Shown: piece by piece, positions 15,138 through 21,968 of the stretch
How the letters are laid out: every line of letters starts with the position of its first letter
Numbering within the stretch: position 1 is the first letter of the stretch
Assembly: GCA_002415135.1 (NCBI GenBank)
Contig: DIBY01000007.1
Span: 1 to 21,968, forward strand
Reading direction: 5' to 3'
From: Flavobacteriales bacterium UBA5040
GTDB taxonomy: Bacteria > Bacteroidota > Bacteroidia > Flavobacteriales > Weeksellaceae
DNA: 21,968 nucleotides
Made by a program: the position numbers and the translations under genes
The notes under the pieces: generated by a model
What the model was told of the DNA's origin: nothing
The model's database searches: none
The model's input: the letters and a program-made list of their open reading frames with translations, nothing else

Positions 15138-15989
15138 ATGGGATTTTTGCTGAGATTGTTTTCGAAGAACAGTTTATTTGTCTTCTTTATATTTCTGCAA
15201 CTCATAGCTATCGTATTGATTTTCAGCAGAAACTCAATGCAACAGTCGTGGATTGCAGGGCAATCTGCTGCATTTAACTCGTGGGTTTCTGGCTATATTG
15301 ACGAAGGAGCTTCATACCTAAAATTGAAGCAAACCAATGATAAACTGGTGGCGCAGAACAAAAGTTTAATGACGCAGCTTTATGGAAAGGAAGCGGCAGT
15401 AAATCCAGAATTCAGAAAAGTACACGACACTATTGGTGGCGGACAAATTTATACTTTCGTAGATGGCGAAATTGTTTACAACAGCGTCAATAGAAAAGAC
15501 AATTACTTTACCATCAACCGCGGAAAAAGAGATGGCATACTTCCAAAAATGGGTGTTATGGCTCCCGAAGGAATTGCTGGAATCGTTATTAATACAACCG
15601 ATTCTTATTCGTTGGTTCAGTCCATATTAAGTTTAAATAAAATTAAAATTAATGCCTCACTTAAAAAGTCCGGTTATTTCGGGACTTTAACATGGAGAGG
15701 TGATGATTCCAGAATTATGCATTTGTCCGATGTGCCGAAGTATGTTCCTCTACAAGTAGGCGACACCGTAGTAACTGACGGTAAATCAGCTATTTTCCCA
15801 CAAGGAATAACTATTGGAAGAGTCGCAGGTTATGAAGTTGACAGTAAAACCGGCTTTTGGGATATTTCAGTAGAACTCAGCGAAAAAATGGGTAACCTCA
15901 GCAAAATTTATGTGGTTAAAAATCTTAAAAAAGCAGAGGTTCGAAAAATCGAAGATACTTTGCAAGCGACGATAAAAAGAGAGAAATGA
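15138..15989 (+). CDS. mreC: Rod-shape-determining protein MreC
   Basis: The 283-residue protein has an N-terminal transmembrane helix (about 10-30), a coiled-coil stretch (about 52-80, LKQTNDKLVAQNKSLMTQLYG) and a periplasmic beta-barrel domain. The last contains GVMAPEGIAGIV, GTLTWRGDD and the late VGDTVVTDGKSAIFPQGITI, characteristic of MreC. It links MreB and MreD to PBP2. It starts 27 bp after mreB and its TGA overlaps the mreD ATG (ATGA at 15986-15989). Confidence 0.93.
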   Translation: MGFLLRLFSKNSLFVFFIFLQLIAIVLIFSRNSMQQSWIAGQSAAFNSWVSGYIDEGASYLKLKQTNDKLVAQNKSLMTQLYGKEAAVNPEFRKVHDTIGGGQIYTFVDGEIVYNSVNRKDNYFTINRGKRDGILPKMGVMAPEGIAGIVINTTDSYSLVQSILSLNKIKINASLKKSGYFGTLTWRGDDSRIMHLSDVPKYVPLQVGDTVVTDGKSAIFPQGITIGRVAGYEVDSKTGFWDISVELSEKMGNLSKIYVVKNLKKAEVRKIEDTLQATIKREK

Positions 15990-16492
15990 TAAGTAGAACC
16001 CTTTTTACAGATATCCTGATCATTGTTTTGCTGATTGCATTGCAGATTTTTGTGTTGAATCGAATTACTCTTTTTGGAAAATACACACCGGTAATCTATC
16101 CGGTGTTCGTGATGTTTTACCCATTCTTTCGAAATAAATTTCAATTCCTGGCTTTGAGCTTTATCCTCGGATTGGGGATCGATGCATTTCTCTACACGTG
16201 GGGAATCAATGCTTTGGCTACGGTAATTATCGCCTATTTTAGAACCTTAATTTTTAGAACTTCTACGGATACTTCTACCGATTTTTTCTCCTTTCAATCT
16301 CTACAATGGTCGCAGTTTTTACTCTTTATTTTCATGAGTATTTTCATTCACCAGGTACTCGTTCAATATATCGAAATTTTCAAGTTTAGTAGATTTTTCG
16401 ATATCTTCCTGAATGTGTTGGCAACGAGTGCGATTTCATTTATCTTTATCATTATTTACGCTTTGGCATTTAAAATCAAACAAAAAGTCTGA
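15986..16492 (+). CDS. mreD: Rod-shape-determining membrane protein MreD
   Basis: The 168-residue, very hydrophobic protein has about five or six membrane spans (roughly 8-27, 33-50, 53-72, 74-92, 107-128 and 138-160). It has the MreD landmark LSFILGLGIDAFL around residue 57-69. MreD partners MreC in the elongasome. Identification rests on hydropathy, that motif and the invariant position between mreC and the PBP2 gene. It overlaps mreC by 4 bp, and its stop TGA (16490-16492) overlaps the proposed CTG start of PBP2. Confidence 0.92.
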   Translation: MISRTLFTDILIIVLLIALQIFVLNRITLFGKYTPVIYPVFVMFYPFFRNKFQFLALSFILGLGIDAFLYTWGINALATVIIAYFRTLIFRTSTDTSTDFFSFQSLQWSQFLLFIFMSIFIHQVLVQYIEIFKFSRFFDIFLNVLATSAISFIFIIIYALAFKIKQKV

Positions 16493-18504
16493 AACCACAA
16501 TTTTTAAAAATCTCCGTTTTTCTATCTCTTATTGCTATAGTTTTTATAGCTCGGCTTGCCTATTTGCAGTTGTTCACCGATCGATACGCTTTGAATGCCG
16601 CCAATACTTCCATCAAAACAGAATACATCATTCCGCAACGTGGAGTTATTTTTGACCGAAACGGAAAGATCATGGTTGGAAATCAGCCTTCGTATGAAAT
16701 TTCATTTACGGCAGCACTATTAAAAGCAGACTTCGATACTTTGGATTTCTGTAATTTACTGCAGATCACCAAACCAGATTTCATCAAAACGATTAATTCC
16801 ATTAAAAAGGAAAGGTACTATTCGAAATTAACTCCGATGACTTTTATGAAAAATATGAGTCGAGAGGAAATTGCCAGAATTCAGGAAATTATATTTAAAT
16901 ATCCTGCCTTCAGTATTGTGTCCAGACCTCAACGTCAATATGAAGTTTCTACTTCTGGAAATCTTTTGGGTTATACAAATGAGGTGAACGAAAGGGAATT
17001 AAAAAAAGATTCAATCTATTATCTTCCGGGAGATTTCATTGGAAAAACAGGAATTGAAAAATCGTACGAAAACGATCTCCGCGGAACAAAGGGAGTTCAG
17101 TACATTCAAAAAGACATTCGATTACGAAGTATTGGCTCTTATAAAGACGGCGCTTTAGACAAAGATGTCGTAACAGGTAAAGATATTACGCTGACCATCG
17201 ATTATGATTTACAGCGCATGGCCGAAGAAATGCTGGTGAATAAGCAAGGTGCAATTGTAGCGATCGATCCCACGAACGGAGAAATTTTAGCCTTAGCAAC
17301 TGGGCCAGACATTGATCCCAATCTTTTTTCAGGTCCAAATAAAACTAGAAATTTATACCGCTTGCAAATGGACACGGTTTACAACAATCGTCCAACTTTT
17401 GACCGATCGCTTCAAGCCGCTTATCCACCAGGTTCTACTTTTAAATTACTCACTGCAGCTGCAGCAATGCAAATGGGAGTGATGGATGAAAAAACTATTT
17501 TTCCATGCGGTGGTGGTTTTAATTACAGAGGTTTAAGAGTCAAAGGTCACGGTGGGGCTGATCCATTAGTTCCTGCAATTCAGGTTTCCAGCAACTGTTA
17601 TTTCTCTTATGCTTTTATAGCCATTATGAATAAATATCCAGGAGATCCTACTCGCGGAGTAAACGAATGGAAAAAAATAATGAGTAGTTTTGGAGTCGGT
17701 GAATTTCTTAATAATGATTTAGCAGTTGGCTCGAAAGGGAGAATCCCAAGTGGAGAATTTTACGAAAAAAGAAGTGGTGGCAAAAAAGACTGGACTTCTG
17801 CCTACACTATGAATGGTTCTATTTTTAATGGAATGGGACAAGGAGACGTTCTTCTAACTCCTTTACAGATGGCAAACTCGGTGGCAGCAATCGTTAACCG
17901 TGGTTGGTATTTTACCCCACACATTGTTAAATCAATTGATGGAAAACCAAATCCGGATCCACGATTCAAAGTAAAGCATAAAACCTTGGTCGATCCAAAA
18001 CATTTCGATCCGATCATCAAAGGAATGGAAGCGGTGGTACTAAACGGAACTGCACGAAGTTTAAAATCCAATGATTTTACAATGCTGGCAAAAACCGGAA
18101 CCGCTCAAGTTCCGCAAGGAAAAGACAACTCGATCTTTGTTTTAGCAGCTCCCGCAGAAAATCCAAAGATTGTTATTGCTGCTGTAATGGAGCATGCAGG
18201 ATTTGGATCAACCTGGGCCGGACCAGCCGCAGCTGTAATTGCAGAAAAATATTTAACAGGAGATTTAAAACGGGAACATCTTTACAACAAGCTGGTGAAC
18301 GCGAGTTTCATGCCTGAATACAAAAGACAATGGGTTGTAGAACTCAAAAGAAAAGGCTTGTACAAAGAACCGAGCAAAGATTCTTTATTTCTCTCCACTA
18401 TCGAAGAAAAATTAAGAACTGTAAAAGATACAGAACAGAAAAAGCAACTTTTGTATAAAAGAGATTCTATTATACTTAAATTAAAAACGCGGGCAAAAAA
18501 ATGA
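16489..18504 (+). CDS. mrdA: Penicillin-binding protein 2 (peptidoglycan transpeptidase), probable CTG start
   Basis: With the start I propose, the protein has 671 residues. It has one N-terminal membrane anchor (about 8-25, ISVFLSLIAIVFIARL), a dimerisation domain with IPQRGVIFDRNG, and a transpeptidase domain. The catalytic motifs are PGSTFK (S316, K319), SSN (367-369) and KTGTAQ (K535). It crosslinks lateral-wall peptidoglycan during elongation together with RodA. No ATG or GTG exists upstream of residue 58. A TTG at 16564 would delete the membrane anchor. CTG at 16489 forms CTGA with the mreD stop, the same 4-bp overlap geometry as the ATGA junctions of mreC/mreD and mrdA/rodA, so I chose it. 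A sequence error (A to C) is the alternative. Confidence 0.9.
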   Translation: MKPQFLKISVFLSLIAIVFIARLAYLQLFTDRYALNAANTSIKTEYIIPQRGVIFDRNGKIMVGNQPSYEISFTAALLKADFDTLDFCNLLQITKPDFIKTINSIKKERYYSKLTPMTFMKNMSREEIARIQEIIFKYPAFSIVSRPQRQYEVSTSGNLLGYTNEVNERELKKDSIYYLPGDFIGKTGIEKSYENDLRGTKGVQYIQKDIRLRSIGSYKDGALDKDVVTGKDITLTIDYDLQRMAEEMLVNKQGAIVAIDPTNGEILALATGPDIDPNLFSGPNKTRNLYRLQMDTVYNNRPTFDRSLQAAYPPGSTFKLLTAAAAMQMGVMDEKTIFPCGGGFNYRGLRVKGHGGADPLVPAIQVSSNCYFSYAFIAIMNKYPGDPTRGVNEWKKIMSSFGVGEFLNNDLAVGSKGRIPSGEFYEKRSGGKKDWTSAYTMNGSIFNGMGQGDVLLTPLQMANSVAAIVNRGWYFTPHIVKSIDGKPNPDPRFKVKHKTLVDPKHFDPIIKGMEAVVLNGTARSLKSNDFTMLAKTGTAQVPQGKDNSIFVLAAPAENPKIVIAAVMEHAGFGSTWAGPAAAVIAEKYLTGDLKREHLYNKLVNASFMPEYKRQWVVELKRKGLYKEPSKDSLFLSTIEEKLRTVKDTEQKKQLLYKRDSIILKLKTRAKK

Positions 18505-19730
18505 AGTGGGCACAAGGAATTGACAAATTAGGACTTTCGCTCTATTTTCTGCTGTGTGCTTTCGCTGTGGCGAACATTTATAGTGTGGACCAAGCAAGTG
18601 GGACAAGGCAAGCAGTTTGGCTTGGTGTGTCTGTATTTGTGGGTATTATTATTTTCGCGACCAGAGCAAAGTTTTTCGAAAACATGGCTGGTATCATCTA
18701 TATTGGAGGCGTACTTTTGCTGATAGGTTTATTTCCGTTTGGAACAGAAATACTTGGTCAGAAAAACTGGTACAAATTCGGAGCGGTAAGTTTACAACCT
18801 GTAGAATTTGCTAAAATCGGAACCGCTTTAATGTTAGCTAATTATGTTTCTGGACCTGATTTCAATTTAAAATATAAAAAATCAATCTGGACTACAATAG
18901 CGATTATCGGGATTCCGGCAATCGTGGTTTTAATGATTCCGGATGTAGGTTCACTACTTGTTTTCATTGCATTCTTTATCGCCTTATTCCGCGAAGGAAT
19001 GTCGGGCTGGGTTTTCGGAATTGGATTAATTTTCGCCAGCGTTTTTCTGGTTGCACTTGCAGTTGATCCTTTGTATGTGGTTATTGCAATCGTTTTAATA
19101 AGTGCAATTGTACTATTTTTAAACTCGTACAAAATTCACTGGAATTTTTTATCGGTGGCAGCCATTGTTGGTGTTGTCGGAATTCTTTGTGGACTAGCGT
19201 ATGGAGCACCTCATATTTTAGAAAAACTACCAAAGCACCAACGTGAAAGAATTGAGGTTTTGTACAAAGGAGAAAAGGCTTTCCGGGATACTTCGGGATA
19301 TAACTTACTATATTCAAAAACGGCGATTGGTTCTGGTGGTTTTTGGGGGAAAGGATATCGTGAAGGTTCTGTAACCCAAGGAAAATTTGTTCCAGAGCAA
19401 AGTACCGATTATATTTTTTGTACGGTTGGTGAAGAGTGGGGATTTTTCGGAAGCACAATGCTGGTGACCCTTTATTCTATTTTTATCGGACGAATTTATT
19501 ACTTAGCAGAAAAGCAAAAATCAGCCTTTAACCGCGTCTTCGGTTATAGCTTCGCCTCAATACTGCTCATGCACTTTTCCATCAATTTAGGAATGGTAAT
19601 GGGGCTTTTCCCAACGGTGGGAATTCCGCTTCCATTCTTTAGTTACGGTGGAAGCTCACTATTAGCATTTTCAATGATGACCTTTATCTTCTTTAAACTG
19701 AATTATACAGATCGGAATAGTTTGGTGTAA
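18501..19730 (+). CDS. rodA: Peptidoglycan glycosyltransferase RodA (SEDS family)
   Basis: The 409-residue membrane protein with about ten spans polymerises lipid II into glycan strands as partner of PBP2. SEDS landmarks are present: KNWYKFGAVSLQPVEFAKIG (77-98 region), LMIPDVGSLLVF with the conserved aspartate, KHQRERIEVL, SAIGSGGFWGKG-like SKTAIGSGGF, and FFSYGGSSLLAFS near the end. It overlaps mrdA by ATGA at 18501-18504 and is the last gene of the elongation operon. The 62 bp after it hold no terminator hairpin that I can see. Confidence 0.95.
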   Translation: MKWAQGIDKLGLSLYFLLCAFAVANIYSVDQASGTRQAVWLGVSVFVGIIIFATRAKFFENMAGIIYIGGVLLLIGLFPFGTEILGQKNWYKFGAVSLQPVEFAKIGTALMLANYVSGPDFNLKYKKSIWTTIAIIGIPAIVVLMIPDVGSLLVFIAFFIALFREGMSGWVFGIGLIFASVFLVALAVDPLYVVIAIVLISAIVLFLNSYKIHWNFLSVAAIVGVVGILCGLAYGAPHILEKLPKHQRERIEVLYKGEKAFRDTSGYNLLYSKTAIGSGGFWGKGYREGSVTQGKFVPEQSTDYIFCTVGEEWGFFGSTMLVTLYSIFIGRIYYLAEKQKSAFNRVFGYSFASILLMHFSINLGMVMGLFPTVGIPLPFFSYGGSSLLAFSMMTFIFFKLNYTDRNSLV

Positions 19731-19792
19731 ACGGGAGTTAGATGAACGCTTCGACTTTATCTTTGTAATAGAATGTCTTAGCGGTAGTGCTT

Positions 19793-20206
19793 TTACTGAA
19801 CCTTAACTACTTTAGCTTTAGCCAATAAATCTCCTAAGCGTTGACTTTTTTCAGAGTTTTTTATAATTATGGTAGCGACAATTCCAAACGCAAACATATC
19901 AATTATGTCGACGCAATGTCTTAAAAAAGATTGTTTTAAATTTATTTCTTTCCCAGTATTTAAGTCCACAGGTTTAGGTTTTACAATGTAATTTCCTAAA
20001 GTTGCGTTTAAGAATGTTTCGATTAAACATAAATAAGTAAACCAGAAAAGTACTATCGGAAGCGTTTTAATTCCGGTAACTGAATATTCTCCGTCATCAT
20101 TTATCTTTCCAAAAATAGAAATATAAATAAATGAAATGCTTAAGATAATTGTGTAATCTATAAATCCGGCAAATATTCGCCGAGTCAAAAATTTTTCGCT
20201 ATTCAA
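19793..20206 (-). CDS. RDD family membrane protein
   Basis: The 137-residue protein has the RDD pattern. RRIFAGFIDYTIIL at the N-terminus carries the Arg and Asp in the first helix. ETFLNATLGNYIVKPKPVD, the family's TLGK-like motif with Asn for Lys, follows, then LNTGKEINLKQSFLRHCVDI and SQRLGDLLAKAKVV at the end. About three membrane spans lie at 11-33, 47-66 and 100-116. Some RDD proteins act in ion transport, but most are uncharacterised. It is the last gene of the right array. Only 62 bp separate its stop from the end of rodA, and no full-length repeat follows it, so its own repeat is missing or truncated. Confidence 0.82.
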   Translation of the reverse strand: MNSEKFLTRRIFAGFIDYTIILSISFIYISIFGKINDDGEYSVTGIKTLPIVLFWFTYLCLIETFLNATLGNYIVKPKPVDLNTGKEINLKQSFLRHCVDIIDMFAFGIVATIIIKNSEKSQRLGDLLAKAKVVKVQ

Positions 20207-20263
20207 GTGTAATTATTTAAAAATTCGACTTATATCTTCTATTTCGTTTCGGTCTAACATTAT

Positions 20264-20392
20264 CGCTGACGGTTGGGTAATTCTGCAGGCGGGATAAAAA
20301 TACGAAAACTTTCTACTTGCTAAAAATTGAATTAATCGCGAAAATCTTCGATGAAAACTTCATAAACGCTTGTAGATGTACCGTGTTTGCAG
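20264..20392 (-). repeat. attC-like imperfect palindrome, family II (copy 1)
   Basis: The repeat is 129 bp and lies downstream of the gene at 20399-21267. Read on the plus strand, GGTAATTCTGCAGGCG (20276-20291) faces CGCTTGTAGATGTACC (20367-20382). The centre is shared with the copy at 21829-21963 (for example AAAATCTTCGATGAAAACTT). The box GTTTGCAG (20385-20392) matches 7 of 8 bases of the box GTTGGCAG that precedes the same gene, in inverted orientation. Confidence 0.6.
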
Positions 20393-20398
20393 AAGTTG

Positions 20399-21267
20399 TT
20401 ATTTTTGTTCGATTACATAAATTCCCTTTTCTGAATTCCAAACCAAACTGTTATAATTTTCGTTCCAAAATTTTAGCCACCAGTTAGCATCTTTTGATTC
20501 GTCTAGCTTTTCGTCTCCAAACAACATTGCTAAATAGGCGTATGTGTATGTGTCAGGATTACAATAACTCGCTTGAGAACCTCTTTCTTTTGGTAGCTCA
20601 TCTAATTTATAAACATTTTTAAGACATCTTTTGGTTATTGTATCCTTTAGTTGATTTTCTTGCAACGAAATTATCAATGCGTTAACAGCTTTTAAACTGC
20701 TAATTTCTGGAATTTTAGATTTCACATATTCTGGAACTTTAATATCCTCAATATTTTTACCAGATAAGAAATTCAACCAATTTGTTTTGAGATTTTCCAG
20801 TTCATTTTCGGATGAATCGATCGTCACATAGCCGAAATTTTTGTTCGTTAAATTTTGGAGAATTTGGTTTGCTCTTCCAGCGACGGTATATAAATCATTA
20901 TCAATTACTAAACCTTTGCCTTCGAAAATAATATCTTTATTAATAATCCTATCCCAAATTATTAGTCGACTTGTTCCTTCAAGCTTCGTTTCATTATTGT
21001 TGGTTATTTGTTTAGCTAAACTTTGTAAATAATCTTTATCACTTTTGTAATTATTAATAGAAGCATTTAATGTTAAAAAGACAGCACTCCAACTTTTATC
21101 ATTTAAGTTTTTGCTCAATAATTCAGCTGCTGTTAATTTTTGTGTAGCATCATACATTTCTCTCGTATAGTTTTTAATATTTGTTGACTCCAAGAAGTCA
21201 ATAATTTTTGAGAATAAAAAGAATTGCAAAAAAATGAAAGTAGTACTATCGGGATTATTTTATTCAT
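20399..21267 (-). pseudogene. Exported protein of unknown function, signal peptide separated by a frameshift
   Basis: The long frame (20399-21229, 276 residues from a TTG) lacks a proper start. An ATG at 21267 opens another frame encoding MNKIIPIVLLSFF and FYSQK, a normal signal peptide with a typical Bacteroidetes cleavage site. That frame stops soon after. One additional base in the A5 run of the coding strand (21205-21209) would join them as ...FYSQKIIDFLEST..., giving 289 residues. The body contains no motif I recognise. It is mostly helical and ends with a Trp-rich part (ANWWLKFWNENY). As read, the gene is broken; a sequencing error in the short run, or slippage, is the alternative. It sits between two repeats. 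Confidence 0.6.
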
Positions 21268-21287
21268 GGGGATTTCGGTTATAATTT

Positions 21288-21420
21288 CTGCCAACGGTTG
21301 GCGACTTTGCGATGATGCGGCTTAATATGATAAATCTTTCTATTAAAAACTAAATTTCGGAAAATCTGAAATCTTTAAACCTGCGAAAATCCCACACTAT
21401 TGCAACAACAGCTGATATGA
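21288..21420 (-). repeat. attC-like imperfect palindrome, family I (copy 3, inverted relative to copies 1 and 2)
   Basis: The repeat is 133 bp. On the minus strand it closely matches the repeat at 803-935: CAATAGTGTGGG, TTTAAAGATTTCAG, CCGAAATTTAG, AAGCCGCATCATCGCAAAG and CCAACCGTT occur in the same order and spacing. The end nearest the preceding gene has AGC where AAC is expected, so one terminal box is altered. It lies 17 bp after the stop of the gene at 21437-21793. Confidence 0.65.
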
Positions 21421-21436
21421 TGCATTTTTTTTGAGA

Positions 21437-21793
21437 TTAGTTTTGATTATCTATTTTTTTAACAATAAATCCATTAAGTTTCCAAATACTAAAAATTGTA
21501 ATTGCTAAAATCCACCAATACAAATTCTTGTCAATTTTGTCAACTTTAATTTCAGCATATTGTTCTTGAGTTATATTTAAAATTTTATTATAATCCGCAA
21601 TTTCATTATTTCTTAAATATTCAGGGTGTGAAAGTTTTTTATAAATCTTATTTTGTTCACTTAATATTTCTATTTTTTTTGTTTTATTTTCATCAATATC
21701 TGAAATTCTTCCCAAAATTATATTCATTAAAACTGCAAAAACAATAATTACTAAATATCTCAAAAATTTTAAAATTTTAATTGGAATTAACAT
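21437..21793 (-). CDS. Small two-helix membrane protein of unknown function
   Basis: The protein has 118 residues: a hydrophobic segment at about 9-29, a charged helical middle rich in Lys, Glu and Asn (about 30-88) that may form a coiled coil or hairpin, and a second membrane segment at about 91-106 (LYWWILAITIFSIW). Both ends would lie on the same side of the membrane. I recognise no family. It is strongly AT-rich, even compared with the core genes. It lies between two repeats in the right array, starting 35 bp after the box CCGTTATGCG of the preceding repeat. Confidence 0.6.
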   Translation of the reverse strand: MLIPIKILKFLRYLVIIVFAVLMNIILGRISDIDENKTKKIEILSEQNKIYKKLSHPEYLRNNEIADYNKILNITQEQYAEIKVDKIDKNLYWWILAITIFSIWKLNGFIVKKIDNQN

Positions 21794-21828
21794 TTAGGTT
21801 TCTATTTAGAATGTTTTTTTTAAAATGA

Positions 21829-21963
21829 CGCATAACGGTTGGGTATTTCTGCAGGCGGGCTAAAAATACGAAAACTTCTACTTGCTAAAATCTTAATTAA
21901 TCGCTAAAATCTTCGATGAAAACTTCATACCCGCTTGTAGAAATACTCTGTGCTTGTTGCACA
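21829..21963 (-). repeat. attC-like imperfect palindrome, family II (copy 2)
   Basis: The repeat is about 135 bp. GTATTTCTGCAGGCGGG (21843-21859) faces CCCGCTTGTAGAAATAC (21930-21946). Fifteen of 17 positions are complementary and the other two can form G-T pairs. The end near the gene carries AAC/GTT (CATAACGG). The far end lies at the window edge (GTTGCACA). Most of the sequence is shared with the copy at 20264-20392, with a few substitutions and single-base gaps. Confidence 0.65.
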
Positions 21964-21968
21964 ACCAA

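Larger units (their letters stand above)
19793..21968 (-). mobile_element. Integron-like cassette array without integrase (right array, minus strand)
   Basis: Three minus-strand genes alternate with three palindromic repeats of 129-135 bp. The repeats at 21829-21963 and 20264-20392 belong to one family, and the one at 21288-21420 belongs to family I of the left array. Each repeat follows its gene in the direction of transcription, exactly as on the left, but the whole array is on the other strand. The array runs off the right edge. Its other end abuts rodA, with no complete repeat after the last gene. The integron interpretation is inferred, as for the left array. Confidence 0.5.

Noticed and set aside
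803..21963. Reading the repeats as ordinary rho-independent terminators
   Set aside because: They are four or five times too long, lack a T tract after a compact stem, and keep conserved central sequence. They may still terminate transcription incidentally.
803..21963. Reading the repeats as MITEs or insertion sequences
   Set aside because: No target-site duplications or transposase were found. The strict one-per-gene placement, constant orientation and end-box complementarity across genes fit cassettes better. I cannot fully exclude a non-autonomous repeat.

Overview
The window is AT-rich chromosomal DNA from a member of the Bacteroidetes, most likely a flavobacterium of the Chryseobacterium/Kaistella type (Weeksellaceae). 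The grounds are promoters of the form TAnnTTTG rather than -10 TATAAT boxes, absence of Shine-Dalgarno sequences, the hemA-hemC-hemD-hemE and mreB-mreC-mreD-pbp2-rodA gene orders, and the look of the proteins. The genus is an inference; no rRNA or tRNA gene is present to settle it.

Layout. (1) 1-3366: four plus-strand genes (a TIMP/NTR-like exported protein, a 364-residue membrane protein, a 108-residue soluble protein and a 147-residue membrane protein). Each is followed by a repeat of about 133 bp that is an imperfect palindrome. (2) 3394-9790: ordinary housekeeping and accessory genes: a YkgJ-type cysteine-cluster protein, a group III truncated haemoglobin, a ChaA-like cation/proton antiporter, an AlkD-type DNA glycosylase, glutaminase GlsA, GTPase HflX, a META-domain lipoprotein and a GNAT acetyltransferase. 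(3) 9859-13833, minus strand: hemA, hemC, hemD and hemE, the tetrapyrrole pathway from glutamyl-tRNA reduction to coproporphyrinogen III without hemL and hemB. (4) 14085-19730, plus strand: mreB, mreC, mreD, pbp2 (mrdA) and rodA, the cell-elongation machinery, divergent from the haem operon. (5) 19793-21968, minus strand: three more accessory genes (an RDD membrane protein, an exported protein with a frameshift, a small membrane protein). They are separated by the same kind of repeat, oriented with these genes.

The main unusual feature is the pair of arrays at the two ends. Each unit is one promoter-poor gene followed by a 129-135 bp imperfect palindrome. The repeats always have the same orientation relative to the gene they follow. 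They fall into at least four sequence families of nearly identical length. At several genes the short sequence just upstream (for example GTTAGCAG, GTTATACG) is the reverse complement of the sequence just downstream (CTGCTAAC, CGTATAAC). This is the arrangement expected of integron gene cassettes with attC sites, in an array lacking an integrase gene (the arrangement known as CALIN). No integrase is visible here, so this remains an inference.

Other points worth a look: PBP2 appears to start at a CTG codon overlapping the mreD stop; the exported protein at 20399-21267 has lost its signal peptide by a one-base frameshift; a GC-rich structured element lies at about 3938-4045; and overlapping palindromes sit on the mreB promoter.
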